DNA of 64,000 bases from Ahrensia sp. (GTDB taxonomy: Bacteria > Pseudomonadota > Alphaproteobacteria > Rhizobiales > Rhizobiaceae), in the NCBI GenBank assembly GCA_002706335.1, contig PAKZ01000006.1:62001-126000 (forward strand), written 5' to 3'. The notes beneath the pieces were generated by a model, which was not told where the DNA came from, ran no database searches, and saw only the letters and a program-made list of their open reading frames with translations. This document shows, one piece after another, positions 1 to 7,722 of the stretch (position 1 is its first letter; each line of letters starts with the position of its first letter). The position numbers and the translations under genes were made by a program.

Positions 1-241
1 AGGTGTCGCCGAGAAAGATGCCGATGAAGCCCGACAGGACCAGCGGAAAGATATGCGCGGTTTCGAGCGTCCGCCAGCCGCCGGTAAGTGCGACGAAGAC
101 CGCCAGGACGACCAGGACGATCCCCATGCGCAGCCGGTTGAAGGCGATCGCGCCGAGTTCAGCGGAGGGTCCCGCGGCGATGACGGCCGAGAAAGCCCAG
201 GTCATCGCTGCGGCGACAGCGGCGAGTTCGAATATGCTCAT
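1..241 (-). CDS. EamA/DMT-family permease, N-terminal part only
   Basis: An ATG at 241 opens a minus-strand frame that runs off the left edge of the window, so only about 80 residues are visible. The start reads MSIFELAAVAAAMTWAFSAV and two hydrophobic segments follow, separated by a short basic loop with FNRLRM. That pattern is typical of the first helices of drug/metabolite (EamA) transporters, inner-membrane exporters of small metabolites with ten helices. The substrate cannot be inferred. The gene lies just 16 bases downstream of the MFS efflux gene on the same strand and could be co-transcribed with it. The family call rests on one partial domain. Confidence 0.6.
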   Translation of the reverse strand, partial: MSIFELAAVAAAMTWAFSAVIAAGPSAELGAIAFNRLRMGIVLVVLAVFVALTGGWRTLETAHIFPLVLSGFIGIFLGDT

Positions 242-257
242 GGGCCGCTAGAGCCTG

Positions 258-1457
258 TCAGGCGGCCGCGCCGGTTTGCGGCGCGGTGCGCAGTGTGATG
301 ACCGCGAAGCCGAAAGCCATCGTCGCGCAGAAGGCGATGGCTGTCACCATGGGCAGCGTCGTCCCGTCGAAGAAGGGAGCGGTGATGACGATCATCACGC
401 CGCCCGCCACCATCTGCAACGTGCCGCCAAGCGACGAGGCAAGGCCGGCCTTGTCGCCATGGTCGTCCAGCGCCATGACCATGACCGGCGCCATGACGAG
501 GCCGAAAAAGGCGTAGCCGATGAACAGCAGCGTGATCAGGACCCCAAGCGTGTTGAAGCCGGAAAGGGTCAGGGCAAGGAGTATGACCATGGTGACGAAG
601 AAGCCGAAGGTGGCGATCAGCACCATGCGGGCCATGCCGTAGCGCTCGCCGAGCGTCGGGGCGACCTGCGAAGCGCCGAAGAAACCGATGGCGTTGACCG
701 CGAAGGCGAGGCTGAACTCGACCGAAGAAAGCCCGTACTGGCCGGTGTAAACGAAGGACGCGGTCGACAGGAAGACGAAGAAGCTCGCCATGCCGAAGCC
801 GCCGATAAGCGTCAGGCCGATGAATTTTGCGTCGGTTATCAAGCTGCGCATGCCGGCCAGCAACACGCGTGGCCGGATCGGCACGCGGTTTTCGACCGGC
901 AGCGTCTCGGGAAGCTGCGTTGCCGTCAGCACGACTGAAAGGACGGCCGCGCCGGCCAGAACCTCGAATATCAGCCGCCAGCCGCCAAGCGCGATCAGGC
1001 CGGAGCCCGCGAGCGGCGCCAGCATGGGCGAGACTGAGATGACGAGCATGATCAGAGCCATCATCCGCGTGGCCTGGCCGCCCGTATAGAGGTCGCGCAC
1101 GATGGCGCGCGGCACGACCATGACGGGCGCCGCACCCATCGCCTGGACGAAACGCCCCGCTGCGAGCCAGCCAATGGATGGCGCCCATGCGGAGGCGAGC
1201 GAGCCGACGATGAAGATCGCCAGTCCGATATAGATCGGCTGCTTGCGGCCGATCCAGTCGGCCAGAGGGCCGTAGACGAGCTGGGCCACGCCGAAGGCGA
1301 TGAAATAGGCCGTCAGCGTCGTCTGGGTCGCCGCGATGGTCGTCTGAAGGTCGTCGGCGATTGTCGGCAATGCCGGCAGATACATGTCGATCGCAAAGGG
1401 GCCGACCAGTGCGAGTAAGCCGAGCGTAATCGCCGAACGCAGAAATCCGGGCTGCAT
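258..1457 (-). CDS. Bcr/CflA-type MFS multidrug efflux transporter
   Basis: This 399-residue inner-membrane protein has about twelve hydrophobic segments, the expected size for the drug:proton antiporter group of the major facilitator superfamily. The N-terminus carries LVGPFAIDMYLPALPTIA, the signature start of the Bcr/CflA family. The loop GPLADWIGRKQP is the MFS motif A between helices 2 and 3, and FVQAMGAAPVMVVPRAIVRD matches the conserved stretch of helices 4-5. Family members expel bicyclomycin, chloramphenicol or other small toxic compounds; the actual substrate here is unknown. It starts at ATG 1457 and is followed 16 bases later by an EamA permease gene, so both may form a small export operon. 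Confidence 0.88.
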   Translation of the reverse strand: MQPGFLRSAITLGLLALVGPFAIDMYLPALPTIADDLQTTIAATQTTLTAYFIAFGVAQLVYGPLADWIGRKQPIYIGLAIFIVGSLASAWAPSIGWLAAGRFVQAMGAAPVMVVPRAIVRDLYTGGQATRMMALIMLVISVSPMLAPLAGSGLIALGGWRLIFEVLAGAAVLSVVLTATQLPETLPVENRVPIRPRVLLAGMRSLITDAKFIGLTLIGGFGMASFFVFLSTASFVYTGQYGLSSVEFSLAFAVNAIGFFGASQVAPTLGERYGMARMVLIATFGFFVTMVILLALTLSGFNTLGVLITLLFIGYAFFGLVMAPVMVMALDDHGDKAGLASSLGGTLQMVAGGVMIVITAPFFDGTTLPMVTAIAFCATMAFGFAVITLRTAPQTGAAA

Positions 1458-1489
1458 GGAAGCCTCCGATTGACCGGTAATTTTACGGA

Positions 1490-1518
1490 ATAAACGAAAA
1501 CGGGCCGAAATGGCCCGC
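1490..1518 (-). terminator. Rho-independent terminator of the small gene at 1604-1774
   Basis: Read on the minus strand, a stem CGGGCC/GGCCCG with a short ATTT-type loop is followed by TTTTCGTTT. It lies about 85 bases downstream of the stop of the 56-residue ORF and just upstream of the MFS gene, so it would end the small transcript before the efflux gene begins. Confidence 0.7.
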
Positions 1519-1603
1519 TCGTCGTCCTCTATACCGGTCTCGAACCGGAGACCAGACCTCCCAGGCAGCCTGCTGACATTTCAGCGCCGGTGTTGCCTTT
1601 TCG

Positions 1604-1774
1604 TCAGCAGGGCCTGTGCTCATGCATCGAGGAAAAGGGCAGGTCCGCAAGCTCGTCAGCGTCCATTGCCCGGATGACAGGATGTGACAGCGGATCGGTG
1701 TCGCAAACTGCATTGGAGGGGGCGGGTAACGGCTTCAGCCATTTGAGTATTGTGTAGATCAGCTTTATCATCAT
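1604..1774 (-). CDS. Small hypothetical protein (56 aa)
   Basis: Function is not recognised. The frame begins with tandem ATG codons (1774 and 1771), ends with TGA at 1604 and encodes MMIKLIYTILKWLKPLP followed by a polar, acidic second half containing HPVIRAMDADELADLPF. The first 14 residues are hydrophobic with two lysines, which could be a short membrane anchor or amphipathic helix. Support for it being real: codon use fits the neighbours, a terminator follows, and it is divergent from a LysR regulator with an inverted repeat between them. No good Shine-Dalgarno sequence is visible, which lowers confidence. It may be a regulated target of the LysR protein; that is inference. Confidence 0.5.
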   Translation of the reverse strand: MMIKLIYTILKWLKPLPAPSNAVCDTDPLSHPVIRAMDADELADLPFSSMHEHRPC

Positions 1775-1804
1775 GATGGCGTTAAACGCCTGTTGCGCGC
1801 GAAG

Positions 1805-1828
1805 ATAAATCGACTTCTTGTGATTTAT
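1805..1828. promoter_or_regulatory. Inverted repeat, candidate LysR-type operator
   Basis: ATAAATC (1805-1811) and GATTTAT (1822-1828) form perfect 7-base arms separated by 10 bases. The repeat ends 17 bases before the LysR start codon and lies between two divergent genes, the usual place for an autoregulatory LysR site containing a T-N11-A core. Assignment to this regulator is inference. Confidence 0.45.
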
Positions 1829-1845
1829 GTTTTAGAAAAACTGAA

Positions 1846-2751
1846 ATGAGAAATCTTAACAGGGTGCATCTCTCGGGTTTGCGTGCTGTCGAGGCGGTGG
1901 GCCGGCTCGGCAGTCTCGCGGTGGCTGCGGACGAACTCGGCGTGACCGCCGGTGCGGTCAGCCAGCAGTTGCAGCGGACCGAAGAGGCCTTGGGGAAGGC
2001 CCTTTTCGCGCGTGAGGGCAAGGGGCTGCGGCTGACGCCTCTCGGGGCGGAAATCTGCGCACGGCTGACTGCGGGCATGTCGGAATTGTCGCGGGCCGTG
2101 GCACTTGCCGAAGAGTGCAGCCAGGGCGCGCTGACCGTATCGGTCGCGCCGATCTTCGCCTCGAAATGGCTTGTCTGGAAGCTCGATTTGTTTCGCCGGA
2201 CGGACCCGGATGTGCGTGTTCGGATCGATGCCGATGTCGGGCTTGTCGATCCGAACACGGCAGATGTCGATGCCTGCGTGCGCGTGGGCAAGGGCAACTA
2301 TCCGGGCGTCAAGGCGGAGTGGATGCTGGATCAGGAGGTCTTCCCGGTCTGCCATCCGAGACTGGCGGAGACCCTGAAAACGCCGGCCGATCTCGCCAAG
2401 GTTCCCATCATCCGCGATCAGTATGCGATGTTTTCCTGGGATGTCTGGCTGAAACCCAACGGGCTCGACGAATCAATCCTCGGCGACGGCCCGGTCTATT
2501 CCGACGGCGCGCTCGGCCTCGATGCGGCCATCGCCGGGCAGGGCGTGTTTCTCGGCTGGGAGCCGTTGGCAAGCCATGCGCTGTCTTCAGGCCAGGCGGT
2601 CGCGCCGTTTCCGGATCGATATCCGACCGGTTACGCCTACTGGTTCGTCACGGGCGAGAGGGCGCGTGGCAATCCGCATGTGGCGCGGTTTCGCGACTGG
2701 CTGAAAACGGAGCTGACCGGTTCGGTCGGCGGCGTCAGCGGCCGATCATGA
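1846..2751 (+). CDS. LysR-family transcriptional regulator (GcvA-like)
   Basis: This 301-residue regulator has the winged helix-turn-helix of the LysR family at residues about 5-65 (LRAVEAVGRLGSLAVAADEL, then TAGAVSQQLQRTEEALG, the recognition region). The remaining part is a LysR substrate-binding domain, with VSVAPIFASKWLV starting the first subdomain. The effector is not predictable. It is divergent from the 56-residue gene at 1604-1774, with an inverted repeat in the short gap, so it may control that gene and itself. Its 3' end overlaps the convergent cobK gene by 17 bases. The start ATG 1846 has no strong ribosome-binding site. Confidence 0.88.
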   Translation: MRNLNRVHLSGLRAVEAVGRLGSLAVAADELGVTAGAVSQQLQRTEEALGKALFAREGKGLRLTPLGAEICARLTAGMSELSRAVALAEECSQGALTVSVAPIFASKWLVWKLDLFRRTDPDVRVRIDADVGLVDPNTADVDACVRVGKGNYPGVKAEWMLDQEVFPVCHPRLAETLKTPADLAKVPIIRDQYAMFSWDVWLKPNGLDESILGDGPVYSDGALGLDAAIAGQGVFLGWEPLASHALSSGQAVAPFPDRYPTGYAYWFVTGERARGNPHVARFRDWLKTELTGSVGGVSGRS

Positions 2752-3409
2752 TCACCGGCACCGCCAATCGCCGCGCGGCCTCGATCTTGGAATAGGCGCC
2801 GTCGCCGCCGGAATTCCGGCAGACAATGTGGGAGATCGCATGGTCGGTCAGAAGCGCCGCTTCCTCGTCCACCGTTCGACCAGGCAAGCCGATAATCAAC
2901 TCGTGATCGGGCAGGGGAAGCGGGATTTCCGGCGGATCGACCATTCGGACACAGAAATGCACGTCTTTGCGTGACGCAAAGAGCGCGATGTGCTGGCTCC
3001 CGAGCGCCAGAAGCACACGGGCATGCGGCGGGATCGCGTCGCACGCCTCCTCGAGCGAAGCGACTTCGATCCAGTGGTCGCCAGCCTGATTTTTCCAGGG
3101 CGGGCGCATGCGGGTTTCCAACCGTACGCCTGCAATCTGGGCGGCCTGTTTGGCGTTTCTCGAAATCTGCCGGGCGAAGGGGTGGGTGGCATCCACCAGC
3201 CGGGTCACGCCTTCCGCGCGGAGATAATCGGCCAGTCCTTCCGCCCCGCCGAATCCGCCGCTGCGCACCTCGCCGACGATGGGTTTTGGCTCTTTCGTCC
3301 GGCCGGCAAGGGAGGTGATGACCCGCCAGTCAGGGTGGTCGCGGACGAACTCCGCCGCGATCTGCGCGGCCTCTCGCGTGCCGCCAAGGATGAGGACTGT
3401 TTCGGTCAT
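2735..3409 (-). CDS. cobK: Precorrin-6A reductase CobK
   Basis: This 224-residue protein reduces precorrin-6A to dihydroprecorrin-6B with NADPH in cobalamin ring synthesis. The N-terminal VLILGGTREAAQIA is the nucleotide-binding glycine motif of the CobK/CbiJ family, and VDATHPFARQIS is the strongly conserved catalytic-site motif. The C-terminal half carries the expected NSGGDGAYSKIEAARRLAVP motif. The length is normal for the family. It starts at ATG 3409, which overlaps the stop codon of cbiD (ATGA), so the two are translationally coupled. The gene converges on and slightly overlaps the LysR gene. Confidence 0.93.
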   Translation of the reverse strand: MTETVLILGGTREAAQIAAEFVRDHPDWRVITSLAGRTKEPKPIVGEVRSGGFGGAEGLADYLRAEGVTRLVDATHPFARQISRNAKQAAQIAGVRLETRMRPPWKNQAGDHWIEVASLEEACDAIPPHARVLLALGSQHIALFASRKDVHFCVRMVDPPEIPLPLPDHELIIGLPGRTVDEEAALLTDHAISHIVCRNSGGDGAYSKIEAARRLAVPVIMIGR

Positions 3410-4527
3410 TCGAAATCCGTACGGGCGAGGATGTTGCCCTTTCGGTCGGTAACGATCACCTCGACCGCGACGGGCGCATCCTGAAGGGTTCGCCTGGCGG
3501 TCTCTCGAGCCAGTTCGGCGACCGGCGTAGCTAGATCAACGCCGGTTTCGCGAGCCAGTTCAAGCACTTCCTGTGCGGTGTTGGCCTGCAGAATCCGCTC
3601 GCCAAGAGACCGGTCGAAACCGGCGGCCAGCGCCCTTTGCAGCAGATATTCCATATCCACCTGGCTGCGGCCTGAATGCAGGTCCAGCGCGCCTTGGGCG
3701 AGCTTGGTGATCTTGGCAAATCCGCCTGCGATGGTGAGTTTCGGGATCGGGTGGGCGCGAAGATATTTCAGCAATCCGCCCGCGAAGTCTCCCATGTCGA
3801 GAAGCGCAAAATCCGGCAGGTTGTAAAGCGCTTGCGCTGCTGCTTCTGAGGTCGAGCCGGTTGCGCCGAGGACGTGATCCTGCCCGGCGGCGCGGGCGAC
3901 GTCGATGCCGCGATGGATGGAATGGATCCAGGCGGAGCAGGAAAAGGGGTGGACGACGCCTGTCGTGCCGAGGATGGAAATGCCGCCGACGATGCCGAGG
4001 CGGGGGTTCCAGGTCTTCTCCGCCAAAGCCTCGCCGCCGGGCACTGAAATGGTGATCTCGAAATCCGGCGCGATGCCGTGTTCCGCGCAGAGCGCTTCGA
4101 CCTCGGCGGTCATCATGGCGCGGGGCACGGGATTGATCGCGGGTTCGCCGGGCGCGATGGGCAGGCCGGCTTTCGTCACCGTGCCGACGCCGTCGCCGGC
4201 GCGAAAGGCGATGCCGGTTCCAGGCGACGCGTGGGCGACGCGGGCGATTATGGTCGCGCCATGGGTCACATCCGGATCATCTCCCGCATCCTTGACGATG
4301 CCGGCCTCGGCGAAGCCGTCTCCGAGCGTTTCGCGGGCGAGCACGAAGGACGGCGTTTCGCCCTTCGGCAACGTAATGGCGACCGGATCGGGGAAGCGGC
4401 CTGTCAGGAGCGCGATCAGCGCGGCCTTGGTCGCAGCGGTAGCGCATGCGCCTGTCGTCCAGCCGCGGCGAAGAGGGCCGGAAGGCTTACGACCGGGTTG
4501 GGCGATTTCGGCTTTTTCCGTGACCAT
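3406..4527 (-). CDS. cbiD: Cobalt-precorrin-5B C1-methyltransferase CbiD-type
   Basis: About 373 residues. The protein carries RRGWTTGACATAATKAAL near its N-terminus, the hallmark of CbiD, together with PVPRAMMTAEVEAL and the C-terminal region with GGFAKITKLAQGALDLHS. In the family it methylates C1 of the ring and releases the two-carbon fragment. The start was placed at ATG 4527 because an AAGGCGG sequence precedes it at good distance; an upstream start at 4569 would add residues that do not resemble the family. It is divergent from cobA across 62 bases and overlaps cobK. Use of CbiD where aerobic pathways classically use CobF is common in alphaproteobacteria. Confidence 0.92.
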   Translation of the reverse strand: MVTEKAEIAQPGRKPSGPLRRGWTTGACATAATKAALIALLTGRFPDPVAITLPKGETPSFVLARETLGDGFAEAGIVKDAGDDPDVTHGATIIARVAHASPGTGIAFRAGDGVGTVTKAGLPIAPGEPAINPVPRAMMTAEVEALCAEHGIAPDFEITISVPGGEALAEKTWNPRLGIVGGISILGTTGVVHPFSCSAWIHSIHRGIDVARAAGQDHVLGATGSTSEAAAQALYNLPDFALLDMGDFAGGLLKYLRAHPIPKLTIAGGFAKITKLAQGALDLHSGRSQVDMEYLLQRALAAGFDRSLGERILQANTAQEVLELARETGVDLATPVAELARETARRTLQDAPVAVEVIVTDRKGNILARTDFE

Positions 4528-4589
4528 GACCGCCTTATAGGTGACTGCATGATGACGACAAAGCGCCAAACGCGACGCCGGAGAGCGGC

Positions 4590-5423
4590 ATGATCGACGG
4601 ATTGCCCCGTTTTGAGCCTGGTCATGTCTGGCTCGTCGGCGCCGGGCCGGGCGATCCGGGCCTTTTGACGCTGCACGCCGTCAATGCATTGAGGCAGGCC
4701 GACGTGGTTGTGCATGACGCGTTGGTCAATGCCGAATGCCTCGCGCTGGCGCGCGAAGGCGCTGTTCTGGAATATGCGGGCAAGCGCGGCGGCAAGCCGT
4801 CGCCAAAGCAGCGCGACATCTCGCTGCGGCTCGTCGAACTGGCGCAGGCGGGCAAGCGGGTTCTGCGATTGAAGGGCGGCGACCCTTTCGTCTTCGGGCG
4901 CGGCGGGGAAGAGGCGCTAACGCTGGTCGAATATGCTGTGCCGTTCCGCATCGTGCCGGGCGTGACAGCGGGAATCGGCGGGCTTGCTTATGCCGGCATT
5001 CCGGTGACCCATCGCGATACCAATCACAATGTCACCTTCCTGACCGGGCACGATGCGACCGGGGTGATGCCCGACGCGATCGACTGGGCCGGCGTGGCGC
5101 GCTCCTCGCCGGTGATCGTCATGTATATGGCAATGAAGCATATTGGCACCATATCGGCCCGGCTGATCGCCGAAGGCCGCTCTCCGGACGAGCCGGTGGC
5201 CTTCGTCTGCAACGCGACCACGGCGCAGCAGCAGGTGCTCGAAACGACGCTTGCGACTGCCGAGAAGGACATTGCCGGCGCCGGGTTGTCGCCGCCGGCC
5301 ATCGTTGTTGTCGGCGAGGTTGTGCGCATGCGCGCCGCGCTGGACTGGCTGGGCGCGGCCAGCGAAGGGCGGACACTGGTGGCCGATCCGCTTGGAAGCC
5401 GGTCGAAGGACCGTTCCGCATGA
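4590..5423 (+). CDS. cobA: Uroporphyrinogen-III C-methyltransferase CobA
   Basis: This 277-residue SAM-dependent enzyme methylates uroporphyrinogen III at C2 and C7 to give precorrin-2, the branch point toward cobalamin (and siroheme). The N-terminus has VWLVGAGPGDPGLLTL, the GAGPGD signature of tetrapyrrole methylases, and VLRLKGGDPFVFGRGGEE is the second SAM-binding motif. VPGVTAGIGGLAYAGIPVTH is also conserved. The length matches single-domain SUMT enzymes, with no CysG-type dehydrogenase fused. It leads the rightward operon cobA-cobB-cobC-cobD and overlaps cobB by four bases. No cobalamin riboswitch is visible in the short divergent gap before it. Confidence 0.95.
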   Translation: MIDGLPRFEPGHVWLVGAGPGDPGLLTLHAVNALRQADVVVHDALVNAECLALAREGAVLEYAGKRGGKPSPKQRDISLRLVELAQAGKRVLRLKGGDPFVFGRGGEEALTLVEYAVPFRIVPGVTAGIGGLAYAGIPVTHRDTNHNVTFLTGHDATGVMPDAIDWAGVARSSPVIVMYMAMKHIGTISARLIAEGRSPDEPVAFVCNATTAQQQVLETTLATAEKDIAGAGLSPPAIVVVGEVVRMRAALDWLGAASEGRTLVADPLGSRSKDRSA

Positions 5424-6712
5424 ATGGATTTCTCGTCGCCGCGCCGCATTCCGGCTCGGGCAAGACGACGGTGACGCTGGGCCTGCTGCGCGCGCTGCGT
5501 AATCGGGGCGTGAAGCTGGCGCCGGCAAAGGCCGGACCGGACTATATCGATCCCGCCTTCCACGAAGCGGCGAGCGGCGAGCCCTGCATCAATCTCGATC
5601 CGTGGGCGATGCGTCCCGAATTGCTGCATGCTCTCGCCAACGACCATGCCGGCGACGACCGCCTGTTGATCGTGGAAGGCATGATGGGCCTGTTCGACGG
5701 CGCGGCGGACGGCAAGGGTTCGGCCGCCGATCTCGCGGTCCTGCTCGGCCTGCCGATCGTATTTGTCGTCGATTGCGGTCGGATGGCGCATTCCATAGCC
5801 GCGCTCGTATCGGGATTCATCGGTTTCCGCGAAGATGTTGAAATTGCAGGCGTAATCCTTAATCGCGTCGGCAGCGCGCGGCACGAAACCATGCTGCGTG
5901 AAGCGCTCGATGCGCGCGGCGTCGCCGTGCTCGGCGTCGTGCACCGGCAAGACGAACTGTATCTGCCGTCCCGCCACCTCGGTCTTGTTCAGGCTGGGGA
6001 GCACGAGGATATCGAACACTTTTTCGCCGATGCGGCTTTCAGCATGTCGGTCGGCCTTGATCTTGATCGGCTGGCGACATTGACAGTGCAAGGGCGGGGA
6101 TCGAACCGAAACCCGACGCGCCTGCCGCCGCTCGGCCAGCGGATCGCGGTCGCGCGGGACGAGGCCTTTGCCTTCTCCTATCCGCACCTTCTCGCTGGCT
6201 GGCGGGAGCAAGGTGCCGAGATTTCCTTTTTCTCGCCACTCGCCGATGAAATACCATCCGGGGATTCGGACTCCGTTTATCTTCCCGGCGGCTATCCCGA
6301 ATTGCATGCGGGGAAAATCGCAGCGGCAGGGCGGTTCCTGGGTGGACTGCGCGCTGCCGCTGAAGCGGGTGTTCAAGTCTATGGGGAGTGTGGAGGCTAC
6401 ATGGTGCTCGGTGATGAACTTATCGACGGCGAGGGCGAGCACCACAAAATGGCGGGGCTCCTGCCCGTGACGACTTCCTATGCAAAACGTCAGCGCCATC
6501 TCGGCTACCGGCGGCTGAAGCCTCTTGCGGCCGCGCCGTGGGACTTGCCTCTTGCCGCGCATGAATTCCATTACTCGAGGCTTGTTTCGGAAGGAGCGGG
6601 CGAAAGGCTGTTTTCGGCGAGCGATTCGCGCGGCGATCCGCTTGGCGAGGCAGGTCTGCGTCGCGGCTCCGTTTCGGGGTCCTACATGCATGTGATCGAC
6701 AGGGCGGCATGA
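5420..6712 (+). CDS. cobB: Cobyrinic acid a,c-diamide synthase CobB
   Basis: The 430-residue protein converts hydrogenobyrinic (or cobyrinic) acid to its a,c-diamide using ATP and glutamine. Its ATPase domain begins with VAAPHSGSGKTTVTLGLL, a P-loop of the DTBS type, followed by AGPDYIDPAFHEAASG. The C-terminal half is a class I glutamine amidotransferase domain with YGECGGYMVLGDEL, which contains the nucleophilic cysteine, and EFHYSRL near the end. The chosen start ATG 5420 overlaps the cobA stop; the open frame continues upstream but that part is a shadow of cobA. It also overlaps cobC by four bases. Confidence 0.95.
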   Translation: MNGFLVAAPHSGSGKTTVTLGLLRALRNRGVKLAPAKAGPDYIDPAFHEAASGEPCINLDPWAMRPELLHALANDHAGDDRLLIVEGMMGLFDGAADGKGSAADLAVLLGLPIVFVVDCGRMAHSIAALVSGFIGFREDVEIAGVILNRVGSARHETMLREALDARGVAVLGVVHRQDELYLPSRHLGLVQAGEHEDIEHFFADAAFSMSVGLDLDRLATLTVQGRGSNRNPTRLPPLGQRIAVARDEAFAFSYPHLLAGWREQGAEISFFSPLADEIPSGDSDSVYLPGGYPELHAGKIAAAGRFLGGLRAAAEAGVQVYGECGGYMVLGDELIDGEGEHHKMAGLLPVTTSYAKRQRHLGYRRLKPLAAAPWDLPLAAHEFHYSRLVSEGAGERLFSASDSRGDPLGEAGLRRGSVSGSYMHVIDRAA

Positions 6713-7722
6713 CGGGCGCGATTCGCCATGGCGGCGCGCTGGACCGCGCCATCGCCCGCCACGGAGGCCGCCGCGAGACGTGGCTGGATCTGTCCACCGG
6801 CATCAATCCGGTTGCCTATCCGGTTCCGGAGCTTTCGGCCGATATCTGGCACAGGTTGCCGGATGAAGGACTTATGGAAGAGTGTCTTGAGGCCGCGCGC
6901 GCTTACTATTGCGTTCCCGACAAGGCCGCCATCGTCGCGGCGCCTGGCACTCAGGCGATCATCCAGTGGCTGCCGGTTCTGTTCAACTATCTCGATCGCG
7001 CGACGATCGTCGCGCCGACTTACGGCGAATATGAGCGTGCGCTGAAAATGACGGGCGTTCATATCGAACAGCCGGGCGAACTGCCGGCCGACCCCGAGGG
7101 GACGGATCTGCTCGTGCTCGGCCAGCCGAACAATCCCGATGGACGGACATGGCCGACCGACCGGATCCTGCCCTTCGCGCAAGGGCGGCGCGTGGCGGTG
7201 GTGGACGAGGCTTTCGCTGATGTCGCGCCGGATTGTTCGCTCGTTTCGGAGGCGGGCCGGCACGGCGTGCTCGTCTTGCGCTCTTTCGGAAAGTTCTTCG
7301 GACTGGCCGGATTGAGACTGGGTTTCGCAATTGGCGATCCGGATGTTGTGTCGGGGCTGGCGCAGATGATCGGTCCGTGGGGTGTCTCCGGGCCCGCGCT
7401 GGCGATCGGCGCGCGCGCCATGCGCGACGGAAACTGGATCGCGGAGACGCGGTCGCGCCTTGCCTGTGACAGCGAGAAACTCGCGCGGCTTCTGGAGCGA
7501 CATGGTTTGCGGCTTGTCGGCCGAACGAACCTCTTCGTGACCGTGTATCATCTATCAGCCCATGACTTTGCCGAAGAACTCGGCGACCGGCACATTCTTG
7601 TCCGCGTTTTCGATCACGAGACAGGCTGGATACGCTTTGGTTTACCAAGCGGGGAGGCGGGCTTTGAACGGCTGAATTCAGCACTTGCCGAAATCGGCGC
7701 CACCATGCACAACCCAGCGTAA
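6709..7722 (+). CDS. cobC: Threonine-phosphate decarboxylase CobC
   Basis: The 337-residue PLP-dependent enzyme of aminotransferase fold type I supplies (R)-1-amino-2-propanol phosphate for the cobalamin lower-ligand linker. The N-terminus has WLDLSTGINPVAYP, the CobC/CobD signature. LGQPNNPDGRTWP is the conserved substrate-cofactor loop, VVDEAFADVAPD supplies the PLP-contacting aspartate, and LRSFGKFFGLAGLRLGF contains the Schiff-base lysine. The length is normal. It overlaps cobB and its stop codon overlaps the cobD start by one base. It acts together with CobD, which joins the aminopropanol phosphate to the corrin. Confidence 0.94.
   Translation: MTGAIRHGGALDRAIARHGGRRETWLDLSTGINPVAYPVPELSADIWHRLPDEGLMEECLEAARAYYCVPDKAAIVAAPGTQAIIQWLPVLFNYLDRATIVAPTYGEYERALKMTGVHIEQPGELPADPEGTDLLVLGQPNNPDGRTWPTDRILPFAQGRRVAVVDEAFADVAPDCSLVSEAGRHGVLVLRSFGKFFGLAGLRLGFAIGDPDVVSGLAQMIGPWGVSGPALAIGARAMRDGNWIAETRSRLACDSEKLARLLERHGLRLVGRTNLFVTVYHLSAHDFAEELGDRHILVRVFDHETGWIRFGLPSGEAGFERLNSALAEIGATMHNPA

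Noticed and set aside
1530-1560. GGTTCGAGACC on the minus strand, resembling a tRNA T-loop
   Set aside because: No acceptor stem, anticodon arm or D-arm of a tRNA could be built around it. The GGTCTC/GAGACC stem is only part of the transcript tail of the small gene.
1483-1713. 76-residue minus-strand ORF over the tail of the small gene
   Set aside because: It runs through the terminator and gives a composition unlike a protein; another frame of the same strand (1604-1774) is far more convincing.
4528-4589. Possible cobalamin riboswitch between cbiD and cobA
   Set aside because: The gap is only 62 bases, too short for the aptamer, and no B12-box-like sequence was seen.
5024-6691. 555-residue minus-strand ORF opposite cobA and cobB
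   Set aside because: It is an antisense shadow caused by high GC and lacks any recognisable domain; cobA and cobB are complete on the other strand.
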